From positions 1 through 14,802 of the forward strand of contig NZ_JBQCEE010000128.1 of NCBI RefSeq assembly GCF_051960575.1: 14,802 nt of DNA, written 5' to 3'. Position 1 is the first letter of the stretch. Every line of letters starts with the position of its first letter. The notes under the pieces are model-generated. The model worked only from the letters and a program-made list of their open reading frames with translations. It made no database searches and had not been told where the DNA came from. Both the position numbers and the translations under genes were made by a program. This stretch comes from JBQCEE01 sp051960575. GTDB taxonomy: Bacteria > Actinomycetota > Actinomycetes > Mycobacteriales > Jatrophihabitantaceae. Shown here piece by piece: positions 1 through 7,137 of this stretch.

Positions 1-353
1 CACTCCGTCGTCGTCCCGGCCTGCAGGGCGGCGTAGGTGTGCGGCAACTCGCTCACGAGCACCCGTGACCACCCGACCATCCGCGCCGCGGTGTGCGGCG
101 AACACATCCGCGCCAACCCCACCTGCAACGCGATCCCACGCCGCGACCGCTCCTGCTTCACCCCGGCCGCGAGCTGCTCGGCCTGCTGGGCATCGGCGAA
201 CGCCACCGTCTCCCGCGCCTGCGCCGCCGACGCCGCAGCCTTCAACCGCTCCAACAACCCGATCCGCTCCACCCGGACCGCGTCATCGACCTCCGCATCC
301 CCCAGACGCCCCAGCGCCGCGAGCATCAGCTCCAGCGACGGATCAGGCACCAT
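1..353 (-). CDS. DUF222-domain (13E12-family) HNH endonuclease-type protein, N-terminal part only
   Basis: The minus-strand frame opens with ATG at 353 and stays open to the left edge, giving the first 117 residues. It begins MVPDPSLELMLAALGRLG. A charged helical stretch follows, then RGIALQVGLARMCSPHTAAR and WSRVLVSELPHTYAALQAG. That pattern (small-residue helix, SPxxAxxxxxxA, LPxTxxALxxG) is typical of the DUF222 domain, which in actinobacteria usually precedes a C-terminal HNH nuclease motif. The HNH part lies outside the window, so nuclease function is inferred from the family only. An in-frame TAG at 362-360 limits the start to ATG 353 or the adjacent GTG 350. A TAGACT -10 box ends exactly 6 bases before GTG 350, which suggests a leaderless start there. 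These genes are multi-copy in many actinobacterial genomes and their cellular role is poorly known. Confidence 0.8.
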   Translation of the reverse strand, partial: MVPDPSLELMLAALGRLGDAEVDDAVRVERIGLLERLKAAASAAQARETVAFADAQQAEQLAAGVKQERSRRGIALQVGLARMCSPHTAARMVGWSRVLVSELPHTYAALQAGTTTE

Positions 354-385
354 CCCAGTCTAACCGAACAAAAAGACGAATACAA
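351..385 (-). promoter_or_regulatory. Candidate sigma-A-type promoter of the DUF222/HNH gene
   Basis: On the minus strand a -10 hexamer TAGACT occupies 362-357. A weak -35 TTGTAT lies at 385-380, giving a 17-base spacer. The predicted transcription start falls on GTG 350, so the mRNA would have no leader. The -35 match is poor (only TTG of TTGACA). The -10 and its spacing carry the call. Confidence 0.45.
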
Positions 386-421
386 GCTTGAAACGAGGTA
401 TGTCAGAACCCGCACTCCCGG

Positions 422-466
422 CTGCTCACGATCCCGTTGGCCGTCCCGGCGCCGCCTGGTGAGCAG
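422..466. repeat. Inverted repeat CTGCTCAC / GTGAGCAG in the HNH-GH16 intergenic region
   Basis: Perfect 8-base arms at 422-429 and 459-466 are separated by 29 bases. They lie in the 228-base non-coding stretch (354-581) between two divergent genes. It could be an operator or a weak hairpin. No T-tract follows, so I do not call a terminator. Apart from this and the HNH promoter I see nothing definite in the stretch. Confidence 0.35.
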
Positions 467-581
467 GGGGGTTCGGGCCGTTGGGCCGGGGCCGACAGAC
501 CAAGATCACGGGGCGTGCGACCCTCGATCGAGTCACGACATGTCAGCACCATTGGCATGAATGGGGCGAAGGGGTCGGCCC

Positions 582-1522
582 ATGCTGATCCGGGGGAATC
601 GCTCCATGCTGCCCAGGCGTCGCCTGTCCACCGTCCGTCTTCGCGTGCTGTTGCTCGTGCTCGTCGCCGCGCTCACCGGCGCAGCCGCCGTCGCCGGTAC
701 GGCGTCGGCCGCGCCGCAGACCTCCGGCCGCACCGCAGCGGCGACCACGCCCGGTTGCGGTGGCGGCGCGCTGCGCAAGGCGGACGGCACGCCCTGGGTG
801 TGCAGCTTCGACGACGAGTTCGGCGGCTCGACGCTCGACCGCAGCAAGTGGATGGTCGAGACGACCGTCTCGAACGGCTACCACTCCGGCGCCGAGTGCT
901 TCGTCGACAGCCGAGCACGGTCGCGGTGGCGAACGGCCTGCTCGACCTGACGGCCCGCCGCCTCGCCCAGCCGTACCTCTGCAACGTGCCCGGCGCGCCG
1001 TACACGACGCAGTACGTGAGCGGCATGGTCGACAGCTACGGCCTGTTCGCGCAGGCGTACGGCCGCTTCGAGGTGCGGGCCAAGGTGCCGTCGCAGCTCG
1101 CCGCGGGTCTGCAGACCGCGCTGTGGCTGTACCCGCAGAACCCGGCGTACGGCGGCTGGCCGTCGTCCGGCGAGATCGACATCGCCGAGATGTTCGGCAA
1201 CTACCGCAACCTCGCGGTGCCGACGGTGCACTACGACAATGCGTCCGACCCGGGGGCGACGAACACGACCTGCGCGATCGACCCGACCCGCTTCCACACC
1301 TACGCGCTCGTCTGGACGACCGATTCGCTGCAGGTCACGATCGACGGGGCGCTGTGTCTCGACGACCGTTGGACGCCGCTGACCATGGCGAAGCCGGCGC
1401 CGTTCGACCAGCCCTTCTACCTGCTGCTCACGCAGGCGTTGGGTATCGGCACGAACGCGCTGACGGCGACCACCCCGTTGCCCGCGACCACCGCGATCGA
1501 CTACGTGCGCGTCTGGCGCTGA
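582..1522 (+). pseudogene. Secreted glycoside hydrolase family 16 protein, disrupted by a one-base frameshift
   Basis: The product would hydrolyse a beta-1,3/1,4-glucan type polysaccharide outside the cell. The N-terminus has a basic region (RRRLSTVRLR), a hydrophobic core (VLLLVLVAALTGAAAVAG) and a likely signal-peptidase site after TASA. GH16 features follow: FDDEFGGSTLDRSKW, then after the frameshift VANGLLDLTARR, the catalytic EIDIAE at 1172-1189 (ExDxxE, two catalytic glutamates), VHYDN and IDYVRVWR at the end. The reading frame changes at 909-913: GAC AGC continues as CGA in the first frame but as CCG AGC ACG in the second, which fits loss of one C at 911/912. No other stop or lesion is visible, so this is either a fresh mutation or a sequencing error. 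ATG 582 has GAAGGGG 7 bases upstream; ATG 606, with GGGGGAA 7 bases upstream, would give a more usual signal-peptide length. Confidence 0.85.
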
Positions 1523-1525
1523 GCC

Positions 1526-1966
1526 TCAGCGGCGCGGCTCGCTGAGCATCGCGTGGTTCGGCACGCGGAACTCGCGGTCCGGGCCGGCGAGGGTGGTGTG
1601 CACCGGGCCGAGGCGCACGACACGGGCGTCGACGTACTCGTGCTCGTCGGCGCAGTAGAGGTGCACGAGCTCGCCGCGCTCGTACGGCTGGACGAAGCGC
1701 AGCAGGGCGCCGGCGGCGACGTCGGCGACGAACTCACGGGCGGCGATGGCCAGCAGGCCGACGAAACCGAGCAGCACCACCAGGATGCTGCTCAGCGGCG
1801 CGCCCAGCACAGTGAGGGCGACGAGCGAGACCGCGGCGAGGGCACCGAAGACGACGGTGCCGTCCAGTGCCGTGGCGCGGACCGGGCCGCGCTCGTTGAG
1901 CCAGACGATGCGGCGCGGGTCGCACGCCCGCCGCACGTCGGCTCCCGAGATCTTCATCCGTGTCAT
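1526..1966 (-). CDS. Short MscS-like mechanosensitive channel domain protein
   Basis: A 146-residue membrane protein. Two hydrophobic segments lie at about residues 36-54 (VVFGALAAVSLVALTVL) and 57-76 (APLSSILVVLLGFVGLLAIA). They run into AAREFVADVAAGALLRFVQPYERGE, which resembles the MscS pore helix and the P-[FY]-x-x-G-[DE] turn into the beta domain. The beta-domain start VVRLGPVHTTLAGPDREFRVPNHAML matches the MscS pattern ending in [IV]PN. The protein stops right after this, so the C-terminal alpha/beta vestibule of full-length MscS (about 286 residues) is missing. Either it is a natural minimal form or a decayed gene. Its stop is 3 bases from the convergent GH16 stop, and both stops lie in the palindrome GCTGAGCCTCAGC (1518-1530). 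ATG 1957 is an alternative start. The closest purine run, AGGG, is only 3 bases before ATG 1966. Confidence 0.65.
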   Translation of the reverse strand: MTRMKISGADVRRACDPRRIVWLNERGPVRATALDGTVVFGALAAVSLVALTVLGAPLSSILVVLLGFVGLLAIAAREFVADVAAGALLRFVQPYERGELVHLYCADEHEYVDARVVRLGPVHTTLAGPDREFRVPNHAMLSEPRR

Positions 1967-2000
1967 GAACCCTGTGTAGCAAGGGTTTTTGAACGATCGG

Positions 2001-2043
2001 TGACCCGCTCACGACCATGTCAAGCCGTTCGTGAGCGGCGTCA
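2001..2043. repeat. Large inverted repeat between the SDR and MscS-like genes
   Basis: Left arm TGACCCGCTCACGA (2001-2014) pairs with TCGTGAGCGGCGTCA (2029-2043), with one bulged base and a 14-base loop. Ten consecutive bases match exactly. It lies in the 176-base gap between the SDR stop and the MscS-like start, both read on the minus strand. It could be a terminator for the SDR or an operator for the next gene. There is no clean T-run, though T-rich sequence (1985-1990 read as A on the minus strand) is close. A direct repeat GCGTCAC occurs at 2038-2044 and 2051-2057. Confidence 0.6.
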
Positions 2044-2142
2044 CGGACGCGCGTCACAAAACGGGGTCGGAGAAGGGCATATACGACCCGACGCCCGGTC
2101 TAACGTGAGAAAGATCGCGGCCCGAACAAATAGCCGAAGCCG

Positions 2143-2901
2143 TCAGGCGAGGCGCCGGATCACCTGCAGCGGCGCGTGCCGCATGACGACGCCGAGCGGC
2201 CGCCACGGCCACGCCGGGGTCTCGGCCTCGGCGACCTCGCGCTCGACGGCGCCGACGATCGAGCGCACACCGACCTCGGTCGACACCATCAGTGGCGTCG
2301 ACTGCGCGACCTGGTCGTTCATCTCCGAGCGGATGTAGCCGGGGTAGATGGTCGTGACCCTGATGGGTGTGCCGAGCACGTCCGCCCGGATGCCCTCGGC
2401 GAGTGCCGCGATGCCCGCCTTGGTCGCGGCATAGGTCGTGAGCGCCCTCGGTAGGCCGCGCATCGCCGACATGGACGAGATCACCACCAGGTGCCCGTCG
2501 CCGGCGCCGCGGAACAGCTCCATCGCCGCCTCGCACTGGGCGAGCGCCGCGACGAAGTTGGTCATCGCCGTCTCGCGGTTCGCGTCGAAACGACCGGTGC
2601 CGATCGGCGCGCCCTTGCCGAGGCCGGCGTTGACGATCACCCGGTCGAGGCCGCCGCCGTGCGCCTCGGCGGCGGCGCGGAAGACGGTGAAGACGGCGTC
2701 GTGGTCGTTGACGTCGAGGGCGTGCACCGTCACGGACACACCGCCACCGATCTCGTCCCGCAGCCGCTCGAGGTTGTCGACCCGACGTGCGCAGAGGGCG
2801 AGGTCGTGGCCCTTCGCAGCGAACTGCCGGGCCATCTCGGCGCCGAGGCCGGAACTTGCACCGGTGATCAGGATGCGGCGGCGGCGGGGGGCGGGGCTCA
2901 T
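2143..2901 (-). CDS. SDR family NAD(P)-dependent oxidoreductase
   Basis: A 252-residue classical short-chain dehydrogenase/reductase, probably cytosolic. The nucleotide-binding motif TGASSGLG is at residues 13-20, preceded by a basic RRRR. LDV is at 62-64 and the structural NAG at 91-93. Catalytic residues are Ser143 (in VVISSMSAM), Tyr157 and Lys161 (YAATK). YPGYIRSEM after the active site is the usual substrate-loop entry. Basic residues near the cofactor site (ARR, 38-40) suggest NADP(H), which is inference. The substrate cannot be told from sequence. The gene diverges from the DUF2520-panC operon across 41 bases. No Shine-Dalgarno sequence precedes ATG 2901, but a TACCCT -10 box ends 7 bases before it, so the transcript is probably leaderless. 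Confidence 0.9.
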   Translation of the reverse strand: MSPAPRRRRILITGASSGLGAEMARQFAAKGHDLALCARRVDNLERLRDEIGGGVSVTVHALDVNDHDAVFTVFRAAAEAHGGGLDRVIVNAGLGKGAPIGTGRFDANRETAMTNFVAALAQCEAAMELFRGAGDGHLVVISSMSAMRGLPRALTTYAATKAGIAALAEGIRADVLGTPIRVTTIYPGYIRSEMNDQVAQSTPLMVSTEVGVRSIVGAVEREVAEAETPAWPWRPLGVVMRHAPLQVIRRLA

Positions 2902-2908
2902 GCCCGGG

Positions 2909-2914
2909 AGGGTA
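2909..2914 (-). promoter_or_regulatory. -10 box TACCCT of the leaderless SDR gene
   Basis: TACCCT (minus strand, 2914-2909) matches the actinobacterial TANNNT consensus. Seven bases separate it from ATG 2901, so the expected start of transcription is the A of the start codon. Upstream of the ATG there is no purine-rich ribosome binding site. No convincing -35 is seen. Confidence 0.5.
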
Positions 2915-2930
2915 GAGCAGCCTATGTCTG

Positions 2931-2936
2931 TAGGGT
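2931..2936 (+). promoter_or_regulatory. -10 box TAGGGT of the cofactor operon
   Basis: TAGGGT ends 6 bases before GTG 2943, placing the predicted transcription start on the first base of the first codon. No ribosome binding site is present. Only 16 bases separate this box from the opposing -10 of the SDR gene, so the two promoters must overlap and may compete for polymerase. There is no room for a riboswitch or attenuator ahead of the first gene. Confidence 0.5.
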
Positions 2937-2942
2937 CATGTC

Positions 2943-3824
2943 GTGGATGCGCAACGTCCGGCCCGGCTGCGGGTCGGGGTCGTCGGCGCCGGACGCGTCG
3001 GCGCCACGCTCGGCGCTGCGCTCGCCCGCGCGGGGCACGCCGTCGTCGCCGTCACGGCGGTCAGCGACAGCACCGTGCGCCGCGTCGAGCGGTGGCTGCC
3101 GGGCGCGCAGATCCTGCCGGCGGACGAGGTGCTGGCGGCCGCCGACCTCGTGCTGGTCGCGGTGCCGGACGACGCCCTGCGGCCGCTCGTCGCCGGGCTG
3201 GCCGAGACCGGCGCCTGGCGGGCGGGCCAGATCGTCGCGCACACCTCGGGTGCGCAGGGCATCTCGGCGCTCGACCCCGCCGCCGCACGCGGCGCGATGG
3301 CGCTGGCCCTGCACCCCGTCATGACGTTCACCGGACGCGCCGAGGACCTCGACCGGCTCAGCGGTGCGGCGTTCGGCGTGACCGCGCTCGACGACCTGCG
3401 TCCGGTGGCCGAGTCGCTGGTGTTCGAGATGGGCGGCGAGCCGATCTGGGTGCCCGAGTCGGCGCGGGGGATGTACCACGCGGCGCTCAGCGTGGGTGCG
3501 AACCACCTGGTGACGCTGGTGAACGACGCGCTCGGGCTGCTCGGCGGCGCGGGCGTCGCCGAGCCCGCCCGTCTCATCGCGCCGCTGCTCAGCGCCGCGC
3601 TCGACAATGTGCTGCGTCTCGGCGACGCCGCGCTCACCGGGCCGGTGTCGCGCGGCGACGTCGCGACGCTGCAGACGCACCTGCGCACGCTGCGCGAGCG
3701 GGCGCCCGAGGTCGTGCCGTCGTACGTGGCGATGGCGCGCCGCACCGAGGAGCGCGCGCTCGCCGCCGGGCGGCTCAGCGCCGACCAGGCCGAGGCCGTC
3801 CGTGCCGTGCTGGAGGACGCATGA
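2943..3824 (+). CDS. Rossmann-like / DUF2520 domain protein, candidate ketopantoate-reductase-type enzyme
   Basis: A 293-residue protein with an N-terminal Rossmann fold (VGVVGAGRVG, GxGxxG at residues 15-20) and a helical C-terminal domain of the 6-phosphogluconate dehydrogenase-like type (DUF2520). Conserved-looking stations are LVAVPDDAL (71-79), AHTSGAQG (99-106), ALHPVMTF (122-129), MYHAALSVGANHLV (177-190), SAALDNVL (217-224) and LTGPVSRGD (231-239). The family sits directly upstream of panC in many actinobacteria (Rv3603c in M. tuberculosis). Its stop overlaps panC by 4 bases (ATGA), indicating translational coupling. A role as an NAD(P)H-dependent reductase making pantoate for PanC is a reasonable inference from fold and position, but it is not shown by the sequence. 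Start chosen as GTG 2943 because of the -10 spacing and the match to the family N-terminus. Confidence 0.85.
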   Translation: MDAQRPARLRVGVVGAGRVGATLGAALARAGHAVVAVTAVSDSTVRRVERWLPGAQILPADEVLAAADLVLVAVPDDALRPLVAGLAETGAWRAGQIVAHTSGAQGISALDPAAARGAMALALHPVMTFTGRAEDLDRLSGAAFGVTALDDLRPVAESLVFEMGGEPIWVPESARGMYHAALSVGANHLVTLVNDALGLLGGAGVAEPARLIAPLLSAALDNVLRLGDAALTGPVSRGDVATLQTHLRTLRERAPEVVPSYVAMARRTEERALAAGRLSADQAEAVRAVLEDA

Positions 3825-4645
3825 TCGTCGCGCACAGCCGGGCGGAACTCGCCGCGGCGCTCGCCGACCGCCCGGCGCCCGTCGCGCTCGTGCCGACGAT
3901 GGGCGCGCTGCATCAGGGACACGCCACGCTCGTCGAGCACGCGCGGGCGCAGGCCGCCACGGTCGTCGTGTCGATCTTCGTCAACCCGCTGCAGTTCGGC
4001 CCGAACGAGGACCTCGCCAAGTACCCGCGCACGCTGCCCGACGACCTCGCGCTCTGCGAGCGGCTCGGCGCCGACGTGGTCTGGGCGCCCAGCGTCGACG
4101 ACGTGTACCCGGGCGGCGACGCGCAGGTCACCGTGCACCCCGGCCCGCTCGGCGATCGGCTCGAGGGGGCGGTGCGCCCCGGACACTTCGCGGGCGTGCT
4201 CACCGTGGTGGCCAAGCTCTTCGGGCTCGTCCGGCCGCAGCGCGCCCTGTTCGGTGAGAAGGACTACCAGCAGCTGACGCTGATCCGCCGCATGGTGCTC
4301 GACCTCGAGCTCGGCGTCGCGGTGCTGGGCGTGCCGACGGTGCGCGAGCCCGACGGCCTCGCGCTGTCGAGCCGCAACGTCTACCTCTCCGCCGACGAGC
4401 GGCAGGCCGCCACCGCGCTCTCGCGCGCGCTGTTCGCCGGGCGCGACGCGGCGGCCCACGGCGCCCTCGCCGTGATCGACACCGCCACCCACGAGCTCGC
4501 CCGCGAACCCGGTGTCGCCGTCGACTACCTCGACCTGCGCGGCACCGACCTCGGCGAGATCCCGCACCACGGCCCGGCGCGGCTGCTCGTCGCCGCCCGC
4601 GTCGGCACGACCCGACTCATCGACAACGTGGCGGTGCAGCTGTGA
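3821..4645 (+). CDS. panC: Pantothenate synthetase (pantoate-beta-alanine ligase)
   Basis: Joins pantoate and beta-alanine with ATP to make pantothenate, through a pantoyl-adenylate intermediate, in the cytosol. The 274-residue length is normal for the family. Signatures are PTMGALHQGH (25-34, the HIGH-like ATP site), FVNPLQFG (53-60), RPGHFAGVLTVVAKLF, FGEKDYQQL (144-152) and REPDGLALSSRNVYL. All key residues appear present. The start ATG overlaps the upstream stop by 4 bases and GGAGGA lies 3 bases before it. Its own stop overlaps the nadB start (GTGA). The beta-alanine it uses should come from PanD, encoded far downstream at 13447, while the pantoate supply (panB and a reductase) is not obvious in this window except for the DUF2520 candidate. 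Confidence 0.97.
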   Translation: MIVAHSRAELAAALADRPAPVALVPTMGALHQGHATLVEHARAQAATVVVSIFVNPLQFGPNEDLAKYPRTLPDDLALCERLGADVVWAPSVDDVYPGGDAQVTVHPGPLGDRLEGAVRPGHFAGVLTVVAKLFGLVRPQRALFGEKDYQQLTLIRRMVLDLELGVAVLGVPTVREPDGLALSSRNVYLSADERQAATALSRALFAGRDAAAHGALAVIDTATHELAREPGVAVDYLDLRGTDLGEIPHHGPARLLVAARVGTTRLIDNVAVQL

Positions 4646-6276
4646 TCCCACAACGTCTCGCCGCGCCCGCGCCGGGTTGGACGGTCGACACCGACGTCGT
4701 CGTGGTCGGCTCCGGCATCGCCGGACTCACCACGGCGCTGCATCTCGCCCGCCAGTCGTCGCTGCGCGTGCTGCTGGTGACCAAGGACGTGCTGGCCGCC
4801 GGGTCGACCCGCTGGGCGCAGGGCGGCATCGCCGCGGCGCTCGGCGCGAACGACTCGCCCGAGGAGCACTTCACCGACACCATCGTCGCGGGCGTCGGCG
4901 TGTGCGACGAGGCGGCCGTGCGGGTGCTCGTGCGCGAGGGTCCGGCCGCGGTGCGCGAGCTCGCGCAGATCGGTGCCCGCTTCGACCGTGGCGCCGACGG
5001 CAAGATCTCGCTGACGCGCGAGGGCGGCCACCACCGCGACCGCATCGCGCACGCGGGCGGTGACGCCACCGGCGCCGAGATCGAGCGGGCGCTGGTCACG
5101 CGCATCCTCGACGCGACGAATGTCGAGGTGATCGAGCATGCGCTCGTGCTCGACCTGCTGCTCACCGCCGACGGCTCGGTCGGCGGCCTGACGCTGCACG
5201 TGATGGGCGAGGGCCAGCGCGACGGTGTGGGCGCGGTGCGGGCGCGTGCCACCGTGCTCGCCACCGGCGGCATCGGCCAGGTGTACGCGTCCACCACCAA
5301 CCCGAGCGTGTCGACGGGCGACGGCGTCGCGGCCGCCCTGCGGGCCGGCGCGGTCGTGCGCGATCTCGAGTTCGTCCAGTTCCACCCGACGGTCACCTAT
5401 CTCGGCCCGCGCTCGCGCGGGCAGCAGCCGCTCGTGTCGGAGGCCGTGCGCGGCGAGGGCGCGTTCCTGGTCGACGGCGCGGGCGTGCGCTTCATGCAGG
5501 GGCAGCACGAGCTGGCCGACCTCGCCCCCCGCGACATCGTGGCCAAGGCGATCCTGCGCCGCATGCAGGAGACGGGCGCCGACAACATGTGGCTCGACGC
5601 CCGGCACTTCGGCGCCGAGCAGTGGCGCGTGCGGTTCCCGACGATCCTGGACACCCTGCAGTCACTCGGCATCGACCCGATCCACGAGCTCATCCCGGTC
5701 GTGCCCGCCTGCCACTACGCGAGCGGCGGCGTGCACACCGACCTGCAGGGCGAGTCGTCGCTGCCGAACCTGTTCGTCTGCGGCGAGACCGCCTGCACCG
5801 GCGTGCACGGGGCGAACCGGCTGGCGTCCAACTCGCTGCTCGAGGGGCTCGTCTTCGGGCACCGCATCGCCGAGACGATCCTGCGCCGACTCGCCGAGCC
5901 GGGCGAGCTGCCCGAGGTCGAGATCGCTGCGGGCGAGGGCACGCTGCTCGACGACCGCTTCCGCGGCGAGCTGCAGACGCTCATGTCGCGGGACGCGGGT
6001 GTGCTGCGCGACGAGAAGGGGCTGCTCGCCGCGGGCGAGGGGCTGGCCGAACTCGCGGCCCGGGGCGGCGGCGTGCCGACGACCGAGCACTGGGAGACGA
6101 CCAACCTGCTCACCGTCGCGTCCGCGCTCGTCCAGGCGGCGACCCGGCGCGAGGAGACGCGCGGCTCGCACTGGCGCGACGACCACCCCGACCGCGACGA
6201 CGAGCACTGGCGCGGGCACCTCGACACGGTGCTCGTCGACGGCCGGCTCGAGACCACCTACCAGGAGATCGCGTGA
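4642..6276 (+). CDS. nadB: L-aspartate oxidase
   Basis: FAD enzyme that oxidises L-aspartate to iminoaspartate, the first step of de novo NAD synthesis. 544 residues, normal length. The FAD-binding motif VVVVGSGIAGLTTAL (19-33) is followed by STRWAQGGIAAAL (55-67). Family blocks shared with succinate dehydrogenase flavoproteins are EFVQFHPTV (243-251), SEAVRGEGAFLVDG with Arg270, HYASGGVHTD, and ETACTGVHGANRLASNSLLEGLVFG. The start is GTG 4642, which overlaps the panC stop by 4 bases. No strong ribosome binding site is visible, so translation probably depends on coupling. The usual partner nadA (quinolinate synthase) is not next to it and must be elsewhere if the pathway is complete. Confidence 0.96.
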   Translation: MIPQRLAAPAPGWTVDTDVVVVGSGIAGLTTALHLARQSSLRVLLVTKDVLAAGSTRWAQGGIAAALGANDSPEEHFTDTIVAGVGVCDEAAVRVLVREGPAAVRELAQIGARFDRGADGKISLTREGGHHRDRIAHAGGDATGAEIERALVTRILDATNVEVIEHALVLDLLLTADGSVGGLTLHVMGEGQRDGVGAVRARATVLATGGIGQVYASTTNPSVSTGDGVAAALRAGAVVRDLEFVQFHPTVTYLGPRSRGQQPLVSEAVRGEGAFLVDGAGVRFMQGQHELADLAPRDIVAKAILRRMQETGADNMWLDARHFGAEQWRVRFPTILDTLQSLGIDPIHELIPVVPACHYASGGVHTDLQGESSLPNLFVCGETACTGVHGANRLASNSLLEGLVFGHRIAETILRRLAEPGELPEVEIAAGEGTLLDDRFRGELQTLMSRDAGVLRDEKGLLAAGEGLAELAARGGGVPTTEHWETTNLLTVASALVQAATRREETRGSHWRDDHPDRDDEHWRGHLDTVLVDGRLETTYQEIA

Positions 6277-7130
6277 GCACCGACGAGATCGCACCAGGCC
6301 TGTCCCGCCATGTCGTCGAGGACGTCGTCGGCCGCGCGCTGCACGAGGATCTCGGCGCCGAGGGCGACGTCACGACCCAGGCCACCGTGCCGCCCGACCT
6401 GCTCGCGACCGCGAACCTCACCGCCCGCGAGCACGGCGTGCTCGCCGGACTCCCCGTGGCCGTCGCGGTCTTCGAGACCGTCGGCCAGGGACGCGTGCTG
6501 GTCGAGAGCGGCAGCGCCGACGGCGCCCGCGTGAGCCCCGGCGAGGTCGTCGCGACCGTCCGCGGCCCGGTGCGCGACATCCTCACCGCCGAGCGCACCG
6601 CCCTGAACCTGATCGGGCACCTGTCCGGCGTCGCCACCCTGACGCGGCGGTGGGTCGACGCGGTCGAGGGCACCGGCGCGCGCATCCGCGACACCCGCAA
6701 GACCATGCCCGGGCTGCGGGCGCTGGAGAAGTACGCGGTGCGCTGCGGCGGAGGTGTGAACCACCGCATGTCGCTGTCGGACGCCGCGCTGGTGAAGGAC
6801 AACCACGTCGTGGCCGCCGGCGGCGTCGTCCCCGCATTCGAGCGGGTTCGCGCAAAGTACCCGGACCTCCCGCTCGAGATCGAGGTCGACACCGTCGAGC
6901 AGGCCCGCGAGGTGATCGACGCGGGCGCCGACCTGGTGCTGCTCGACAACATGTCGCTCGAGGACATGCGCACCGTCGTGGCCTTCGCGCGCGGGCGCTG
7001 CCGGCTCGAGGCGTCCGGCGGGTTGCGGCTGGAGCATGCGCGGGCCGTCGCCGAGACCGGCGTCGACTTCCTCTCCATCGGTGCGCTGACCCACTCGGCC
7101 GCCGTCCTCGACCTCGGTCTGGACATGTGA
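6273..7130 (+). CDS. nadC: Nicotinate-nucleotide diphosphorylase (carboxylating), quinolinate phosphoribosyltransferase
   Basis: Converts quinolinate and phosphoribosyl pyrophosphate to nicotinate mononucleotide, with release of CO2. 285 residues, the usual size. Seen are EDLGAEGDVTT near the N-terminus, ERTALNLIGHLSGVATLTR, and the active-site block IRDTRKTMPGLRALEKYAVR (DTRKT from residue 140). GGGVNHRMSLSDAALVKDNH follows. C-terminal barrel segments are EIEVDTVEQA, LVLLDNMS and EASGGL. GTG 6273 overlaps the nadB stop by 4 bases, and AGGAG lies 5 bases before it inside nadB. The 7-base gap to coaX holds a GAGG that overlaps this gene's stop. Confidence 0.97.
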   Translation: MSTDEIAPGLSRHVVEDVVGRALHEDLGAEGDVTTQATVPPDLLATANLTAREHGVLAGLPVAVAVFETVGQGRVLVESGSADGARVSPGEVVATVRGPVRDILTAERTALNLIGHLSGVATLTRRWVDAVEGTGARIRDTRKTMPGLRALEKYAVRCGGGVNHRMSLSDAALVKDNHVVAAGGVVPAFERVRAKYPDLPLEIEVDTVEQAREVIDAGADLVLLDNMSLEDMRTVVAFARGRCRLEASGGLRLEHARAVAETGVDFLSIGALTHSAAVLDLGLDM

Positions 7131-7137
7131 GGCACCG

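Noticed and set aside
2902..2942. Riboswitch for NAD or pantothenate/CoA before the cofactor operon
   Set aside because: The intergenic gap is 41 bases and the predicted transcript is leaderless, so there is no room for an aptamer.
2936..4651. A 571-codon open frame on the minus strand opposite DUF2520-panC
   Set aside because: It mirrors third-position G/C bias of the plus-strand genes, has a low-complexity Arg/Ala/Ser-rich product and no recognisable domain. The plus strand carries clear PanC motifs.
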